Positions 25,767 through 35,524 of a stretch of DNA of 64,000 nucleotides are shown here, piece after piece. The DNA lies in assembly GCA_942492625.1 (NCBI GenBank), contig CALOFM010000039.1, forward strand, positions 1-64,000, read 5' to 3'. A program made the position numbers and the translations under genes. Source of the stretch: Thiosymbion sp942492625. GTDB lineage: Bacteria; Pseudomonadota; Gammaproteobacteria; Chromatiales; Chromatiaceae. Each line of letters opens with the position of its first letter. Position 1 is the stretch's first letter. Below the pieces are notes generated by a model, which was given only the letters and a program-made list of their open reading frames with translations, ran no database searches and was not told where the DNA came from.

Positions 25767-27485
25767 GTGGAATTGAGTGGTGCCGAGATCGTCGTTCGTG
25801 CGCTGATCGACGAGGGCGTGGACTACGTTTTCGGGTATCCCGGAGGCGCTGTGCTTCATATCTATGACGCCATCTTCAAGCAGAAGAAGGTCAAGCACAT
25901 CCTGGTCCGGCACGAGCAGGGGGCAACCCATGCAGCGGACGGCTATGCCCGCGCTACCGGTAGATGCGGCGTTTGCCTGGTCACTTCGGGTCCCGGGGCT
26001 ACCAATGCGGTCACCGGGATCGCGACTGCTTACATGGACTCCATTCCGATGGTGATCATCAGCGGCCAGGTTCCCACGCCGGTTATCGGCAGCGATGCCT
26101 TCCAGGAGGTGGACACGGTTGGCATCACCCGCCCCTGCGTCAAGCACAACTTCCTGGTCAAGGACGTAAAAGATCTGGCGGAAACAATCCGAAAAGCTTT
26201 CCATATCGCCATGTCCGGGCGGCCGGGGCCGGTGTTGGTGGATATCCCGAAGGATACAACCGATCCCAACATCAAGATTCCGTATGAGTATCCGCGCGAG
26301 ATAAAAATGCGCTCCTACAACCCGGCCCAGAAGGGGCACCTCGGCCAGACCAAGAAGGCCGTAGAGGCCATGCTGGCGGCCAAGCGCCCCGTGTTCTACA
26401 CGGGCGGCGGTGTGATCCTGGGAGAGGCGTCCCACCTGCTTACGGAACTGGTCAGAGAGACCGGCTTTCCGATCACCAGCACCCTCATGGGGCTGGGCGC
26501 CTATCCCATGACCGACCGCCAGTTCATCGGCATGCTCGGGATGCACGGCACCTACGAGGCCAACATGTCGATGCACGAGACCGACTGCCTCATCGCCATC
26601 GGGGCCCGTTTCGACGATCGGGTGACCGGCAAGATCGAGCATTTCTGCCCCCACGCCAAGATCATTCATGTGGATGTGGACCCGTCGTCCATCTCCAAGA
26701 ACGTTCAGGTGGACGTTCCCATCGTGGGTCCCGTGGGCAATGTGCTCAACGATATGGGGCGCGTTCTCAAGGACAGTGGCCGGGAGCCGAACAAGAACGC
26801 GCTGAGCGAGTGGTGGAAGCAGATCGAGGAGTGGCGTGGCATGGACTGCCTGAGCTACGACCGCACGAGCGCGAAGATCAAGCCCCAGTTCGCGGTGGAG
26901 ACCCTGTACGAGGTCACCGACGGGGATCTTTACCTGTGCTCGGACGTGGGTCAGCACCAGATGTTCGCCGCGCAGTTCTATCCCTTTGACAAGCCACGGC
27001 GCTGGATCAACTCCGGGGGGCTGGGGACCATGGGCTTCGGCCTGCCGGCGGCCATGGGGGTCCAGCTTGCATTTCCAGATTCCCCGGTGGCCTGTGTCTC
27101 AGGCGAGGCGAGCATCCTCATGTGCATCCAGGAGATGGCCACCTGCAAGCAGTACAACCTGCCTATCAAGGTCCTGCTGCTGAACAACGGCTACATGGGC
27201 ATGGTGCGCCAGTGGCAGGAGTTCTTTTACGAGAGCCGCTATTCCCACTCCTACGTGGATGCGCTGCCGGACTTCGTGAAGCTCGCCGAGAGCTTCGGGC
27301 ACGTTGGCATGCGGGTCGAGAGCCCCGGCGACCTGGAGGGGGCCATGAGAGAGGCCTTCGGCATGAAGGACCGCTTCGTGTTCCTCGACGTGATCGTCGA
27401 TCCTACAGAGAACGTCTACCCCATGATCGTGGCGGGCAAGGGGCACCACGAGATGCACCTGTCGCCGGAAAGGGAGCTGGCCTGA
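25767..27485 (+). CDS. ilvB: Acetolactate synthase, catalytic subunit
   Basis: The 572-residue product has the thiamine-diphosphate enzyme layout: 'YVFGYPGGAVLHIYDA' with the catalytic Glu in 'HEQGATHAADGYARATG', FAD/middle domain 'IAIGARFDDRVTGK', and a C-terminal TPP-binding domain with 'GGLGTMGFGLPAAMG' and 'NNGYMGMVRQWQEF'. It condenses pyruvates to acetolactate in branched-chain amino-acid synthesis. The start is GTG 25767, with GGAGGG eight bases upstream; no ATG gives a better N-terminus. It is followed by its regulatory subunit one base after the stop. Confidence 0.95.
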   Translation: MELSGAEIVVRALIDEGVDYVFGYPGGAVLHIYDAIFKQKKVKHILVRHEQGATHAADGYARATGRCGVCLVTSGPGATNAVTGIATAYMDSIPMVIISGQVPTPVIGSDAFQEVDTVGITRPCVKHNFLVKDVKDLAETIRKAFHIAMSGRPGPVLVDIPKDTTDPNIKIPYEYPREIKMRSYNPAQKGHLGQTKKAVEAMLAAKRPVFYTGGGVILGEASHLLTELVRETGFPITSTLMGLGAYPMTDRQFIGMLGMHGTYEANMSMHETDCLIAIGARFDDRVTGKIEHFCPHAKIIHVDVDPSSISKNVQVDVPIVGPVGNVLNDMGRVLKDSGREPNKNALSEWWKQIEEWRGMDCLSYDRTSAKIKPQFAVETLYEVTDGDLYLCSDVGQHQMFAAQFYPFDKPRRWINSGGLGTMGFGLPAAMGVQLAFPDSPVACVSGEASILMCIQEMATCKQYNLPIKVLLLNNGYMGMVRQWQEFFYESRYSHSYVDALPDFVKLAESFGHVGMRVESPGDLEGAMREAFGMKDRFVFLDVIVDPTENVYPMIVAGKGHHEMHLSPERELA

Positions 27486-27486
27486 C

Positions 27487-27978
27487 ATGAGACACATTAT
27501 TTCCGTCCTGCTGGAGAACGAGGCGGGCGCCCTGTCGCGCGTAGCCGGTTTGTTTTCCGCCCGCGGCTACAATATCGAATCGCTCACGGTTGCGCCCACG
27601 GACGACCCGTCCCTGTCGCGCATGACCCTGGTCACGACCGGTAACGAGGACATCGTCGAGCAGATCAAGAAGCAGCTCAACAAGCTCGTCGACACGGTGA
27701 AGCTCCTCGATCTCTCCGAGGGACCCCACATCGAGCGTGAGCTGATGATGGTCAAGGTCCGCGCCGAGCGGTCGGACCGCGAGGAGCTCAAGCGCCTGGC
27801 GGACATCTTCCGCGCCAAGATCATCGACGTGACCGACACCAGCTTCGTGGTGGAGCTCACCGGGGCGTCGAAGAAGCTGGACGGCTTCATCGACGCCGTA
27901 CCCGAAGGGCTGATCATGGAGGTTGTGCGCTCGGGCCCCTCCGGCATCTCCCGCGGTGAGAAGGGGCTGGCGCTTTAG
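27487..27978 (+). CDS. ilvH: Acetolactate synthase, regulatory subunit
   Basis: The 163-residue product has an N-terminal ACT domain ('MRHIISVLLENEAGALSRVA', 'FSARGYNIESLTVAPTDD') and a C-terminal ALS small-subunit domain ('LMMVKVRAERSDREEL', 'FVVELTGASKKLDGF'). It binds valine and activates the large subunit in the cytoplasm. Length is normal. It begins one base after ilvB, so both are translated from one transcript. The gene name could equally be ilvN. Confidence 0.95.
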   Translation: MRHIISVLLENEAGALSRVAGLFSARGYNIESLTVAPTDDPSLSRMTLVTTGNEDIVEQIKKQLNKLVDTVKLLDLSEGPHIERELMMVKVRAERSDREELKRLADIFRAKIIDVTDTSFVVELTGASKKLDGFIDAVPEGLIMEVVRSGPSGISRGEKGLAL

Positions 27979-27990
27979 AGGGCTTTAGTG

Positions 27991-28135
27991 CGCGAATGAA
28001 CGCGAGTGGGCGCGAATTTGGGACTGGACAAAGGTTTTCCGTTTGCGTCCCGTCCCGTCGCTTCGCACCCGCGCTGTGATGCAGCTCTGATTACACTCCA
28101 ATCCTTCATTAGCGTTGATTCGCGTTCATTTGCGG
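27991..28135. repeat. Inverted pair of a dispersed intergenic repeat in the ilvH-ilvC gap
   Basis: 'CGCGAATGAACGCGA' at 27991-28005 is the reverse complement, nearly, of 'TTCGCGTTCATTTGCGG' at 28119-28135. About 110 bases separate them, and a transcript could fold them together. Related sequences occur at 50665-50679 and 54417-54441. Confidence 0.7.
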
Positions 28136-28167
28136 ACGCCTAGATCAATCAATTCCAGGAACAATCA

Positions 28168-29191
28168 ATGTCCATCAACGTTTACTACGACAAAGACGCA
28201 GACCTCTCTTTCATCCAGGGCAAGAAGGTCGCCATCATCGGCTACGGCTCCCAGGGTCACGCCCATGCCAACAATCTGAAGGAGTCCGGTGTCTCGGTTG
28301 TCGTCGGTCTGCGTCCCGGCTCCGCCTCCGCGGCCAAGGCGACCAATGCCGGTTTGGAGGTCCAGGCCATCGAGGATGCGGTCAAGGGTGCGGACGTGGT
28401 CATGATCCTCGCCCCGGACGAGCACCAGGCCAAGCTCTATAGGGACCAGATCGCCCCCAACATCAAGCAGGGCGCGGCCCTGGCCTTCGCCCACGGCTTC
28501 AACATTCACTTCCAGCAGATCGAGCCCCGCGAGGACCTGGACGTCATCATGATCGCACCCAAGGGGCCGGGCCACCTGGTGCGCTCGACCTACACCCAGG
28601 GCGGCGGCGTGCCCAGCCTGATCGCGGTCTACCAGGACGCCACCGGCCAGGCCCGCGACATTGCCCTGGCTTATGCTTCGGCCAACGGCGGCGGCCGCGC
28701 CGGTATCATCGAGACCAGCTTCCGCGAGGAGTGCGAGACCGACCTGTTCGGTGAGCAGGTGGTCCTGTGCGGCGGCCTGACCTCCTTGATCCAAAACGGC
28801 TTCGAGACCCTGGTCGAGGCCGGCTACGCGCCCGAGATGGCCTACTTCGAGTGCCTGCACGAGGTCAAGCTGATCGTCGACCTCATCTACGAGGGCGGCA
28901 TCGCCAACATGCGTTACTCCATCTCCAACACCGCCGAGTACGGAGATCTGACCCGCGGGCCCGCGCATCGTCACCGAGGAGACCAAGGCCGAGATGAAGC
29001 GCATCCTGTGCGAGATCCAGTCCGGCGAGTTCGCCAAGGAGTTCATCCTGGAGAATCAAGCGGGAGCAGCTAAGATGAAGGCCCTGCGCCGCCTGGGCGA
29101 GGAGCATCCCATCGAGGCGGTGGGCGAGCGCCTGCGCGAGATGATGCCTTGGATCCGCGATAAGAAGCTCGTGGATAAGAGCAAGAACTGA
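28168..29191 (+). pseudogene. ilvC: Ketol-acid reductoisomerase with one-base frameshift
   Basis: The frame from ATG 28168 gives 'VYYDKDADLSFIQGKKVAII', the NADPH site 'GYGSQGHAHANNLK', and the catalytic 'ETDLFGEQVVLCGG' and 'FECLHEVKLIVDLIYEGG'. After 'GDLTRGP' (about residue 265) it leaves the family; the expected 'RIVTEETKAEMKRILCEIQ' to 'KKLVDKSKN' is present in another frame and ends at 29191. Removing one C from the GGGCCCG run at 28957-28963 restores a normal 340-residue protein. IlvC acts directly after IlvBH. Because the other two genes are intact and the change is one base in a short run, an assembly error is a serious alternative. Confidence 0.9.
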
Positions 29192-29447
29192 TTTCGCCGT
29201 TTAATACGCGTCCCTGGTTTCGGCTTGGGGCGCAGTCTCGCGGAGGATCTGTTTCCCAAGTGGGTTTAACGAAACGGCGAACCGTAAAGTCCTGGTTTGA
29301 ACGAGGACAAAAGCATCGGGATGCGATCGTCTTTGAGGGCGAGACTCAATAGCGGTTGCAGAGGCCAAGCGGCGCTTCTTTTTCCTCGTTTGCTGCGTCG
29401 GTATACTGTCTCTCCCCAGCCAAACCTACCGCCACTCGGCCCACGCT

Positions 29448-30236
29448 ATGGACGAGCTCGAACAAAAACCGAAACGCCGACGCGGCATCTATCTTCTACC
29501 CAACCTGTTCACTACGGCGAACCTTTTCGCCGGTTTCTACGCCGTGATCGCCTCCATGCAGGGGCGTTTCGAGCCCGCGGCCATCGCGATCTTCGCGGCC
29601 ATGCTGCTCGATGGTATCGACGGCAGGGTGGCCCGGCTGACCCAGACCCAGAGCGACTTCGGGGCGGAGTACGATAGTCTCGCCGACATGGTGGCCTTCG
29701 GGGTTGCGCCGGCGTTGGTGGCCTACGAGTGGGCGCTTGGCGGTTTGGGCAAGGTCGGTTGGTTGGCGGCGTTCGTTTACACGGCCGCCGCGGCCTTGCG
29801 CCTGGCGCGTTTCAACACCCAGGTCGGTATCGCAGACAAGCGCTATTTCCAGGGACTGCCCAGCCCCTCTGCGGCCGGGATCATTGCCGCCGGGGTCTGG
29901 ATCGGGGCGGATCATTCCATCGATGGCGCGGATGTGAGCTGGTTGGCGGCCTTCATTACGACGTTTGCCGGTTTGCTCATGGTGAGCAACTTCCGATTTC
30001 ACAGCTTCAAGGACATCGACATGCGGGGCAGGGTGCCCTTCATCGTCGCTGTAGTGGTGATGCTCGCCTTCGCCCTGGTGTTCCTCCATCCGCCGGTGAT
30101 CCTGTTTGCTGGATTTTTGGTTTATGCCATTTCCGGGCCCGTTCTGACGCTGGTCCGTAAGCGCCAGCGCAGGGCGAGCCGCAAGCGGGATCGCAATGGA
30201 CAGCAGGGGCCGCCGGAGGAGAAAAACGGTTCCTGA
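29448..30236 (+). CDS. pssA: CDP-diacylglycerol-serine O-phosphatidyltransferase
   Basis: The 262-residue membrane protein carries the CDP-alcohol phosphotransferase motif D-G-x2-A-R-x8-G-x3-D-x3-D as 'DGIDGRVARLTQTQSDFGAE' continuing to 'YDSLADMVAFG'. Several membrane helices follow and the C-terminus is strongly basic. It makes phosphatidylserine from CDP-diacylglycerol and serine. In many proteobacteria pssA lies just after ilvC, as it does here, which supports both calls. Confidence 0.93.
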   Translation: MDELEQKPKRRRGIYLLPNLFTTANLFAGFYAVIASMQGRFEPAAIAIFAAMLLDGIDGRVARLTQTQSDFGAEYDSLADMVAFGVAPALVAYEWALGGLGKVGWLAAFVYTAAAALRLARFNTQVGIADKRYFQGLPSPSAAGIIAAGVWIGADHSIDGADVSWLAAFITTFAGLLMVSNFRFHSFKDIDMRGRVPFIVAVVVMLAFALVFLHPPVILFAGFLVYAISGPVLTLVRKRQRRASRKRDRNGQQGPPEEKNGS

Positions 30237-30398
30237 GATCGCCATGGGAAGGCGTCCGGGCCGGCAAACTGAACAACAAAGACGCAGGAAACGCGTAGCA
30301 TGGGTTTTGGCGCGTCGGTGAGATTGGCCCTCTGTCATGCTCTATCAGAAAGGCTTGGCGCCTTGGCGGTTCAAACACCCTGCCCGGAATGAACCGCG

Positions 30399-31260
30399 TC
30401 ATCCTGTTTTCTTATCCGCCGCAGGGGCTTTCTGTGTTCCTGCGTAGGCGCGGGCCGCCGCCACCCAACGCGTGGCTTCTGTTTCCTCGACGGGTTTGAG
30501 GGTCTCGTGCTCCATTGCTTCCACCCGCTCGTTGAAGTAGCTCTCCGGGATTCTTGGCAGCAAGGCCCTCCAGGGTATCGACCCCCGAGTCGTGGAGTAC
30601 TTGCGCTTTGCGGCCGTCGATCTCCTTGATCGTCATGAGCTCGGCGTGGGAGAGCCAGACGGCGAGCTTGTTGCGGTCGACGCCGAGCATAGCCGCCAGA
30701 TCGACCTTGCTGCGGACCCTCGTCCCCGCGTTGAGCAGGTCGCTGAGGCTGAAGATGTTCTGCTGATTGAGCTTTCGCTGGTAGGTCTAGCCGATACCCT
30801 GGATCTCTTCGATGTCCCGGAAAGGGGTGAAGGCCGGAGAGGACCAGGCACCGGCGGTGGTCTCCCGTGGCAGGGGCACCAGGCTCATGCGGATTCGGCT
30901 CAAGCGGTTGGGGTCCACGTCGACCCGGACCCGCAGTCCGGTGGATGCCTGGTAGCCGAACAGCCCGACCGAGGTCGGGTTCAGGGTACGGGAGAAGATG
31001 TGTGGCTCCGAAACGGATTCCGCCGTCTCGACCCGGGCGACAGTGGCCGACAGCTCCATGTCGATGCTCACATTCGAGAAGGTATACCACATTGGCGGTA
31101 ACGCAAGGTCGCCGTGCTCGGCGTCCTGGTAGGCCCTGGTGCGGCGCTCGGTGTAGGCGTCCAACTGCTCCTGGGCCTGGACCACGGATGCGATGGTGTT
31201 GGCCAGCAGCCGGCCCAGCTCAACGGGCTGGTCGATGGGTTGGGGAGAGGATCTGTCCAC
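30399..31260 (-). pseudogene. DUF4332 (helix-hairpin-helix) protein with stop and frameshift
   Basis: From 31260 the frame encodes a first domain ('LANTIASVVQAQEQLDAYTE', 'YTFSNVSIDMELSATVARVE') and reaches 'IEEIQGIG', then TAG at 30789-30787, then continues in the same frame with 'TYQRKLNQQNIFSLSDLLNA' and 'AAMLGVDRNKLAVWLSHAEL', which is DUF4332. Near 30555, 'CCCGGAGAG' has one G too many; dropping it restores 'YFNERVEAMEHETLKPVEET' to a stop at 30399. DUF4332 is a DNA-binding-like helical-hairpin domain without established function. The protein probably was about 286 residues. Confidence 0.75.
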
Positions 31261-31320
31261 ATTCTGTACGATGCTCGGGTGGCGAAGAGCGGTCTCACCG
31301 CCCCTCCCCCCGGCCGCGGG

Positions 31321-31812
31321 TTAGAAGGTGACGCCGACGCTGTTCTGGACCACGCCGATGCGTGCAGAGACGATCAAGTCGGCGGGGTTGGTGTCCGGCT
31401 CATCGCCGAAGAAGTCGCGCCGCAGCTTGATCTCCACCTGCTCCGAGCCGTCAGTGACGGCTGTGGGCCCGTTGGCGAAGGTCCAGGCCACGCCGTCGGT
31501 TTCCACCGAGATCGCCTTGCCTGCGATGGGCGAGCCGTTGCAGCGATCGTACTGGATCAGCATGGACAGGGCGCGTCCGACCAATGCGCCGGCGTCGATC
31601 ACGTCCTCGATGGAGCCCTGGATCAGCGACAGCCGGGGGCCGCGAATCACCTGGTTCGGCTTGGGGATGGTGACCTCCTGGCGCGGCTCGAGCAGTGCGT
31701 TCATCCGCATCTGGCCGAAGCCCATGCCCGCGTTCGCAATCTCGTCGCCTACGGAGGCGTTCGCGAGCAATACTCGTGAGCCTGCGCCCTTTGGAATCAA
31801 TTCATTAGCCAT
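31321..31812 (-). CDS. Unknown 163-residue protein in decayed protease cluster
   Basis: The start ATG 31812 has a fair ribosome site (GGAG, nine bases upstream) and the frame is intact: 'MANELIPKGAGSRVLLANAS', 'IPKPNQVIRGPRLSLIQGSI', 'EQVEIKLRRDFFGDEPDTNP' and a final 'IVSARIGVVQNSVGVTF'. No signal peptide and no Cys cluster; predicted beta-rich from its pattern. I do not recognise a family. It lies between a broken subtilisin-like protease and the DUF4332 pseudogene on the same strand, with gaps of 25 and 60 bases, so all three were probably one operon. Confidence 0.65.
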   Translation of the reverse strand: MANELIPKGAGSRVLLANASVGDEIANAGMGFGQMRMNALLEPRQEVTIPKPNQVIRGPRLSLIQGSIEDVIDAGALVGRALSMLIQYDRCNGSPIAGKAISVETDGVAWTFANGPTAVTDGSEQVEIKLRRDFFGDEPDTNPADLIVSARIGVVQNSVGVTF

Positions 31813-31837
31813 GATGTTTCTCCATTCTTGTCCGAGC

Positions 31838-33040
31838 TCAGAGGCGGATGTCCACCTGCTTGTCGCTCTGTCCCAGCGTGGCGGTCACGCGGGCGGGCTT
31901 GCTGCGCAGGAACCGCGGATTGGGAATGTTGCGGGTCAGGATCGCCCTGATCTGTCCGTCCGCGTTGGTGGTGTTGCCATTGAACGCCCCCGCGGTCTCG
32001 AAGGAGTGACCGAAGGGTCCCGAGTCCAGCTCGATGATCTGGTTTGGATTCGCTCATCCATCGGACCGGGGCGGATGGCCCCAGACCAGTGCTCCACCGG
32101 GATGGACCAGGCAGAGGTCGAGGTCGTTGATCAGGCGCTCGCCGGGATGGTCGTACCAGGCGAGAACGGCTCGGGTTGCAGATGACCGGTCCAGGTCGAA
32201 GGAGAGCTCGTGGACCTCTCTCCCGTGGCCAGGGCCAGCGTCGGCTCGTCCACCAGGGTCAGGGCATCGGGATTCTTCCACAGGAAGAGGTCGCATTCGT
32301 AGCTGTCGTCCGTGTACTGACCGTCCGCCGGATCGCCCCAGGCGTTGACATGGAAACGCGCCCCCTGCTCCCTGGCCTGCTGAAACAGCTCGCGCAGGTC
32401 CAGGGGTCAGCCGTTCAGGTAGTAGCCGGAGGATAAGCCGCCCTGATCGCCCGACGCGATCTGCGTGTGCTGCTCGATGGCCTGAAAAATCAGATCCGCT
32501 AGCGGCGCCAGGCCGGCGTACTTGCCCCGGCTGCGGCCTCCGTCTCCCACGGCCAGCCCTGCCACGTGGGTGCCATGGCCGGAATTCCTGTCGGCGGGTC
32601 CATCATCGCTCAGGCAGTCCTGCCGGGCGGCGTACGCTCGAGCTCTGCGCCCGCGAGTGGCGGGTGCACTGGGCCTCCCGGTAGACCTGAAATCCCACCA
32701 GGGCCGGCAGCTTTGCGCGCAGCTCATTCAGATCCAGGTCCGGCGGCAGCTCGATACAGAGCCCGTAGGGCGGGCACCAGAAGTGGATCCAGATCCCGTC
32801 CTCGTCGAGCCTTTGCTTCCATTCCCGAGCGATGGGGCCGGCAAAACGGGCCAGGGACCGCGGCGTGTCTCCGCGCTCGAACCGGCCCGCGGGAATTGCG
32901 ATGGGTTGACCGTTGACGTATTTGATCTCTCCGCCGGTGGAATAGGCCTTCCCATCCGGGAAGGGCGTGTCGGCATTCAATAGGGCCAAAACAAAGCCGG
33001 GGTAACGATGGATGATCCGTTTCGGTATATCCCTCGTCAA
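31838..33040 (-). pseudogene. Subtilisin-like S8 serine protease, heavily decayed
   Basis: From 33040 the first frame carries a prodomain-like region ('FAGPIAREWKQRLDEDGIWI', 'LRAKLPALVGFQVY'). A frame change near 32640 leads to 'DRNSGHGTHVAGLAVGDGG', the S8 His motif, then 'YYLNG' and TGA at 32409-32407, after which the same frame continues 'LDLRELFQQAREQGARFHVN'. A large jump removes the region holding the Ser motif, and another frame carries 'VLAWYDHPGERLINDLDL', typical of the C-terminal domain, followed by a TGA at 32056-32054 and an open tail to 31838. At least two stops, two frameshifts and one deletion are present. Confidence 0.8.
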
Positions 33041-33273
33041 GGGCGTATCGTTGGCGATGGCCGCGTAAAAGGGAAGGTCCTTTTATCGTTATGTGCGCGC
33101 AAAACCCGAGGCTGCTCGGCATCCCGCCGTTCGCTTTCCGTCCCGTCCGGGGGGGGGAAGGGGGATGCCGGGAAAACAAGCCTGTAATAAGGTATAGAGC
33201 AGTTTTCGGTGGTGCACCTTCACGGCACCGGGCGGTCTATCCCAAGGTGAACGACAGAGAGTGGGAAGAGGCG

Positions 33274-33498
33274 ATGGATACCAATACGAGAAACGGGTGG
33301 GTGCTGATCGGGAGCACCGTTGCCGGCGCCGTCGGTGGCGGTATGGCTGTTCCTCGGATGGGTGCTGTCCTGGGAGCATCCGCGGGACCCTGGGGGGTGG
33401 CGGCCGGCGTGGTGCTGGGCGCCTTGGTGGGGGCTTCGGTCGCCAGCATCATTGTCGGGGACGTCGATTTTCCCGCGCCTGAGAGGAACAGGGCTTAG
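33274..33498 (+). CDS. Small glycine-zipper membrane protein
   Basis: From ATG 33274, preceded by 'GGGAAGAGGCG', the 74-residue product is mostly Gly, Ala and Val with 'LIGSTVAGAVGGGMA', 'GAVLGASAGPWGVAAG' and 'LGALVGASVASII'. Such glycine-zipper segments insert into membranes. The end is a short acidic tail. I do not recognise a specific family. It is separated from the ABC transporter genes by 42 bases and is on the same strand. Confidence 0.55.
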   Translation: MDTNTRNGWVLIGSTVAGAVGGGMAVPRMGAVLGASAGPWGVAAGVVLGALVGASVASIIVGDVDFPAPERNRA

Positions 33499-33540
33499 TG
33501 CGGATGCGCCGTTGCCGTCAAGCTCGTATGATCGCACACC

Positions 33541-34422
33541 ATGGCAGCTCTTCTCGAAGCCCTCGATCTGGTGAAGGTCTACCCCGGTGTGCGGGCCGTG
33601 GACGGTATCAGCTTCGAGGTCCCGCGAGGCCAATGTTTCGGACTTCTGGGACCCAACGGGGCGGGGAAGACCACCACCCTGGAGATGCTGGAGGGCATCT
33701 CGCGGCCCACCTCCGGGAACGTTCTCTACGAGGGCAGGGAGCCGGACCGCAGATTTCGCGAAGAGATCGGTATCCAGTTCCAGAGCACCGCCTTGCAGGA
33801 CTTCCAGACCGTCCGGGAATCGCTGGACATGTTCGCGAGCCTCTACAGCCGAACCGCGAGCCTGGATGAGCTGGTCGAGATGTGCAATCTCCGGGAGATT
33901 CTGGGCCGAGATACCCGAAAGCTCTCGGGGGGGCAGCGGCAGCGCCTGCTGCTGGCCATCGCCTTGGTCAACGATCCCAATCTCCTGTTCCTGGACGAGC
34001 CGACGACGGGGCTGGATCCCCAATCCCGGCGCAACTTCTGGGGCCTGATCGAGGGTGTGCGCGCACGCGGTAAGACCCTGGTCCTGACCACCCACTACAT
34101 GGAAGAGGCGCAGCGCCTGTGCGACGAGATCGTCATCGCCGATAACGGGCGCGTCATCGCCCGCGGCAGGCCCGCCGCGCTGGTGCAGGAGCATTTTCCC
34201 GCCTCCGTGGTGCGCCTGCCCGTAAACGCTTGGCCCGAGGGCAGGCCGATGCCCCAAGACTGCGAGGTACGCAACGGCTGCATGGAACTGTTCAGCGAAG
34301 AGGTACCACCGGTTCTGGAGCGCTTGGAGCGCTCGGGTGCGAACCTCAGCGAGCTGCGGATCGAGACGCCGAATCTGGAGGACCTGTTCCTGAAGCTTAC
34401 CGGCCACGGACTGCGGACCTGA
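33541..34422 (+). CDS. ABC-2 type exporter, ATP-binding subunit
   Basis: The 293-residue product has Walker A 'GPNGAGKTTT' (37-46), a Q-loop 'IGIQFQST', the signature 'LSGGQRQRL' (128-136), Walker B 'LLFLDEPTTGLDP' and the H-loop 'LTTHYME'. The order and the C-terminal extension ('VVRLPVNAWPEG') are those of the CcmA/NodI-like subfamily. It powers the permease encoded just downstream. The substrate is unknown; relatives export polysaccharide, haem-related compounds or antibiotics. Confidence 0.93.
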   Translation: MAALLEALDLVKVYPGVRAVDGISFEVPRGQCFGLLGPNGAGKTTTLEMLEGISRPTSGNVLYEGREPDRRFREEIGIQFQSTALQDFQTVRESLDMFASLYSRTASLDELVEMCNLREILGRDTRKLSGGQRQRLLLAIALVNDPNLLFLDEPTTGLDPQSRRNFWGLIEGVRARGKTLVLTTHYMEEAQRLCDEIVIADNGRVIARGRPAALVQEHFPASVVRLPVNAWPEGRPMPQDCEVRNGCMELFSEEVPPVLERLERSGANLSELRIETPNLEDLFLKLTGHGLRT

Positions 34423-34425
34423 GCT

Positions 34426-35445
34426 GTGTGGCACCGTATCCTCGCCATTTTCAACGCACGTAACCGGGAGTTTTACCGGGATAAGGCGGGCCTGGGCTGG
34501 AACATCATCATGCCCTTCTTGATGGTGTTCGGCTTCGCATTCATCTTCGGGGACGAGCAGGACGATTTGGTCAAGATCGGTGTGCTGAGCGGGGACGGCG
34601 CCCTTTCCACGGAGACATCCGCTTTCCTGGCCATGCGTCACCTGAGCTTCATCCCGATGACTGACTTGGAGTCCGCCGTCGCCAAAGTGGAAAGGCACCA
34701 GATCGATCTGTTGCTCGATCCCCATGGCGGCCCGCGCTATTGGATCAACACCCATTCTGCCAAGGGCTATTTGGCAGAGCGCTTGCTGCAGTCCGCCTAC
34801 GGGGAGCCGGAGGCTACGCCCGAACGCCAGACGGTGAGCGGACGGGGTCTTCGCTACGTGGATTGGGTTCTGCCCGGAATTCTGGCGATGAACATCATGT
34901 TCAGCAGCCTCTGGGGTGTGGGCTGGGTGATCGTTCGCTACCGCAAGAACGGGGTGCTGCGGCGTTTGCAGGCTACTCCGCTGAGTGCTTTGGAGTTTCT
35001 GACCGCCCAGGTGCTGTCGCGCCTGAGCGTGGTGCTGACGGCCTCGATCGCCGTTTTCATCGGCGCGGATATCTTCCTGGATTTCGTCATGCGTGGGTCC
35101 TATGCCGCGTTGCTGCTGGTGTACCTTGCGGGCGCATTGTGTCTTATCAGCATGGGCCTGATTGTCGCCGCGCGCCTGCGTACCGAGGAGCTGGCGGACG
35201 GGGTGCTCAACATCATGTCCTGGCCCATGTTGCTGCTCTCGGGGGTCTGGTTCTCGATGGAGGGGGCCAGCTCTGCGGCGCAGGCCATGTCGAAGCTTCT
35301 CCCGCTCACCTATGTCGTCGATGCCGCCAGGCGGGTCATGATCGATGGGGCCGGGGTGGTGGAGGTCCTGCCGGAGATCGCTGTACTGCTGGTCGCCAGT
35401 GTGTTGTTGTTGACCCTTGCGGCGCGCCTGTTTCGTTGGGACTGA
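34426..35445 (+). CDS. ABC-2 type exporter, permease subunit
   Basis: The 339-residue product begins with GTG at 34426, three bases after the ATPase stop. It has a first membrane helix (about 22-41), a large extracytoplasmic loop and a C-terminal block of five helices with 'VLRRLQATPLSALEFLTAQV' and 'MLLLSGVWFSMEGASSAAQA', characteristic of ABC-2 membrane proteins. It forms the membrane channel with the upstream ATPase, probably as dimers. Both genes are intact. Confidence 0.9.
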   Translation: MWHRILAIFNARNREFYRDKAGLGWNIIMPFLMVFGFAFIFGDEQDDLVKIGVLSGDGALSTETSAFLAMRHLSFIPMTDLESAVAKVERHQIDLLLDPHGGPRYWINTHSAKGYLAERLLQSAYGEPEATPERQTVSGRGLRYVDWVLPGILAMNIMFSSLWGVGWVIVRYRKNGVLRRLQATPLSALEFLTAQVLSRLSVVLTASIAVFIGADIFLDFVMRGSYAALLLVYLAGALCLISMGLIVAARLRTEELADGVLNIMSWPMLLLSGVWFSMEGASSAAQAMSKLLPLTYVVDAARRVMIDGAGVVEVLPEIAVLLVASVLLLTLAARLFRWD

Positions 35446-35524
35446 AAGGGAATGTTTCAGGCGCCATCAAGTGGATAGCTTTGCAACCGGCGTCCGGCCG
35501 CTTGAGCCGCGTTAGCCTGAGCAG

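Noticed and set aside
25554..26957. A 467-residue frame opposite ilvB
   Set aside because: Same reason; low-information His/Asp/Gly-rich composition and no domain.
33220..34755. A 511-residue frame opposite the ABC transporter genes
   Set aside because: Shadow of two intact genes with clear motifs.
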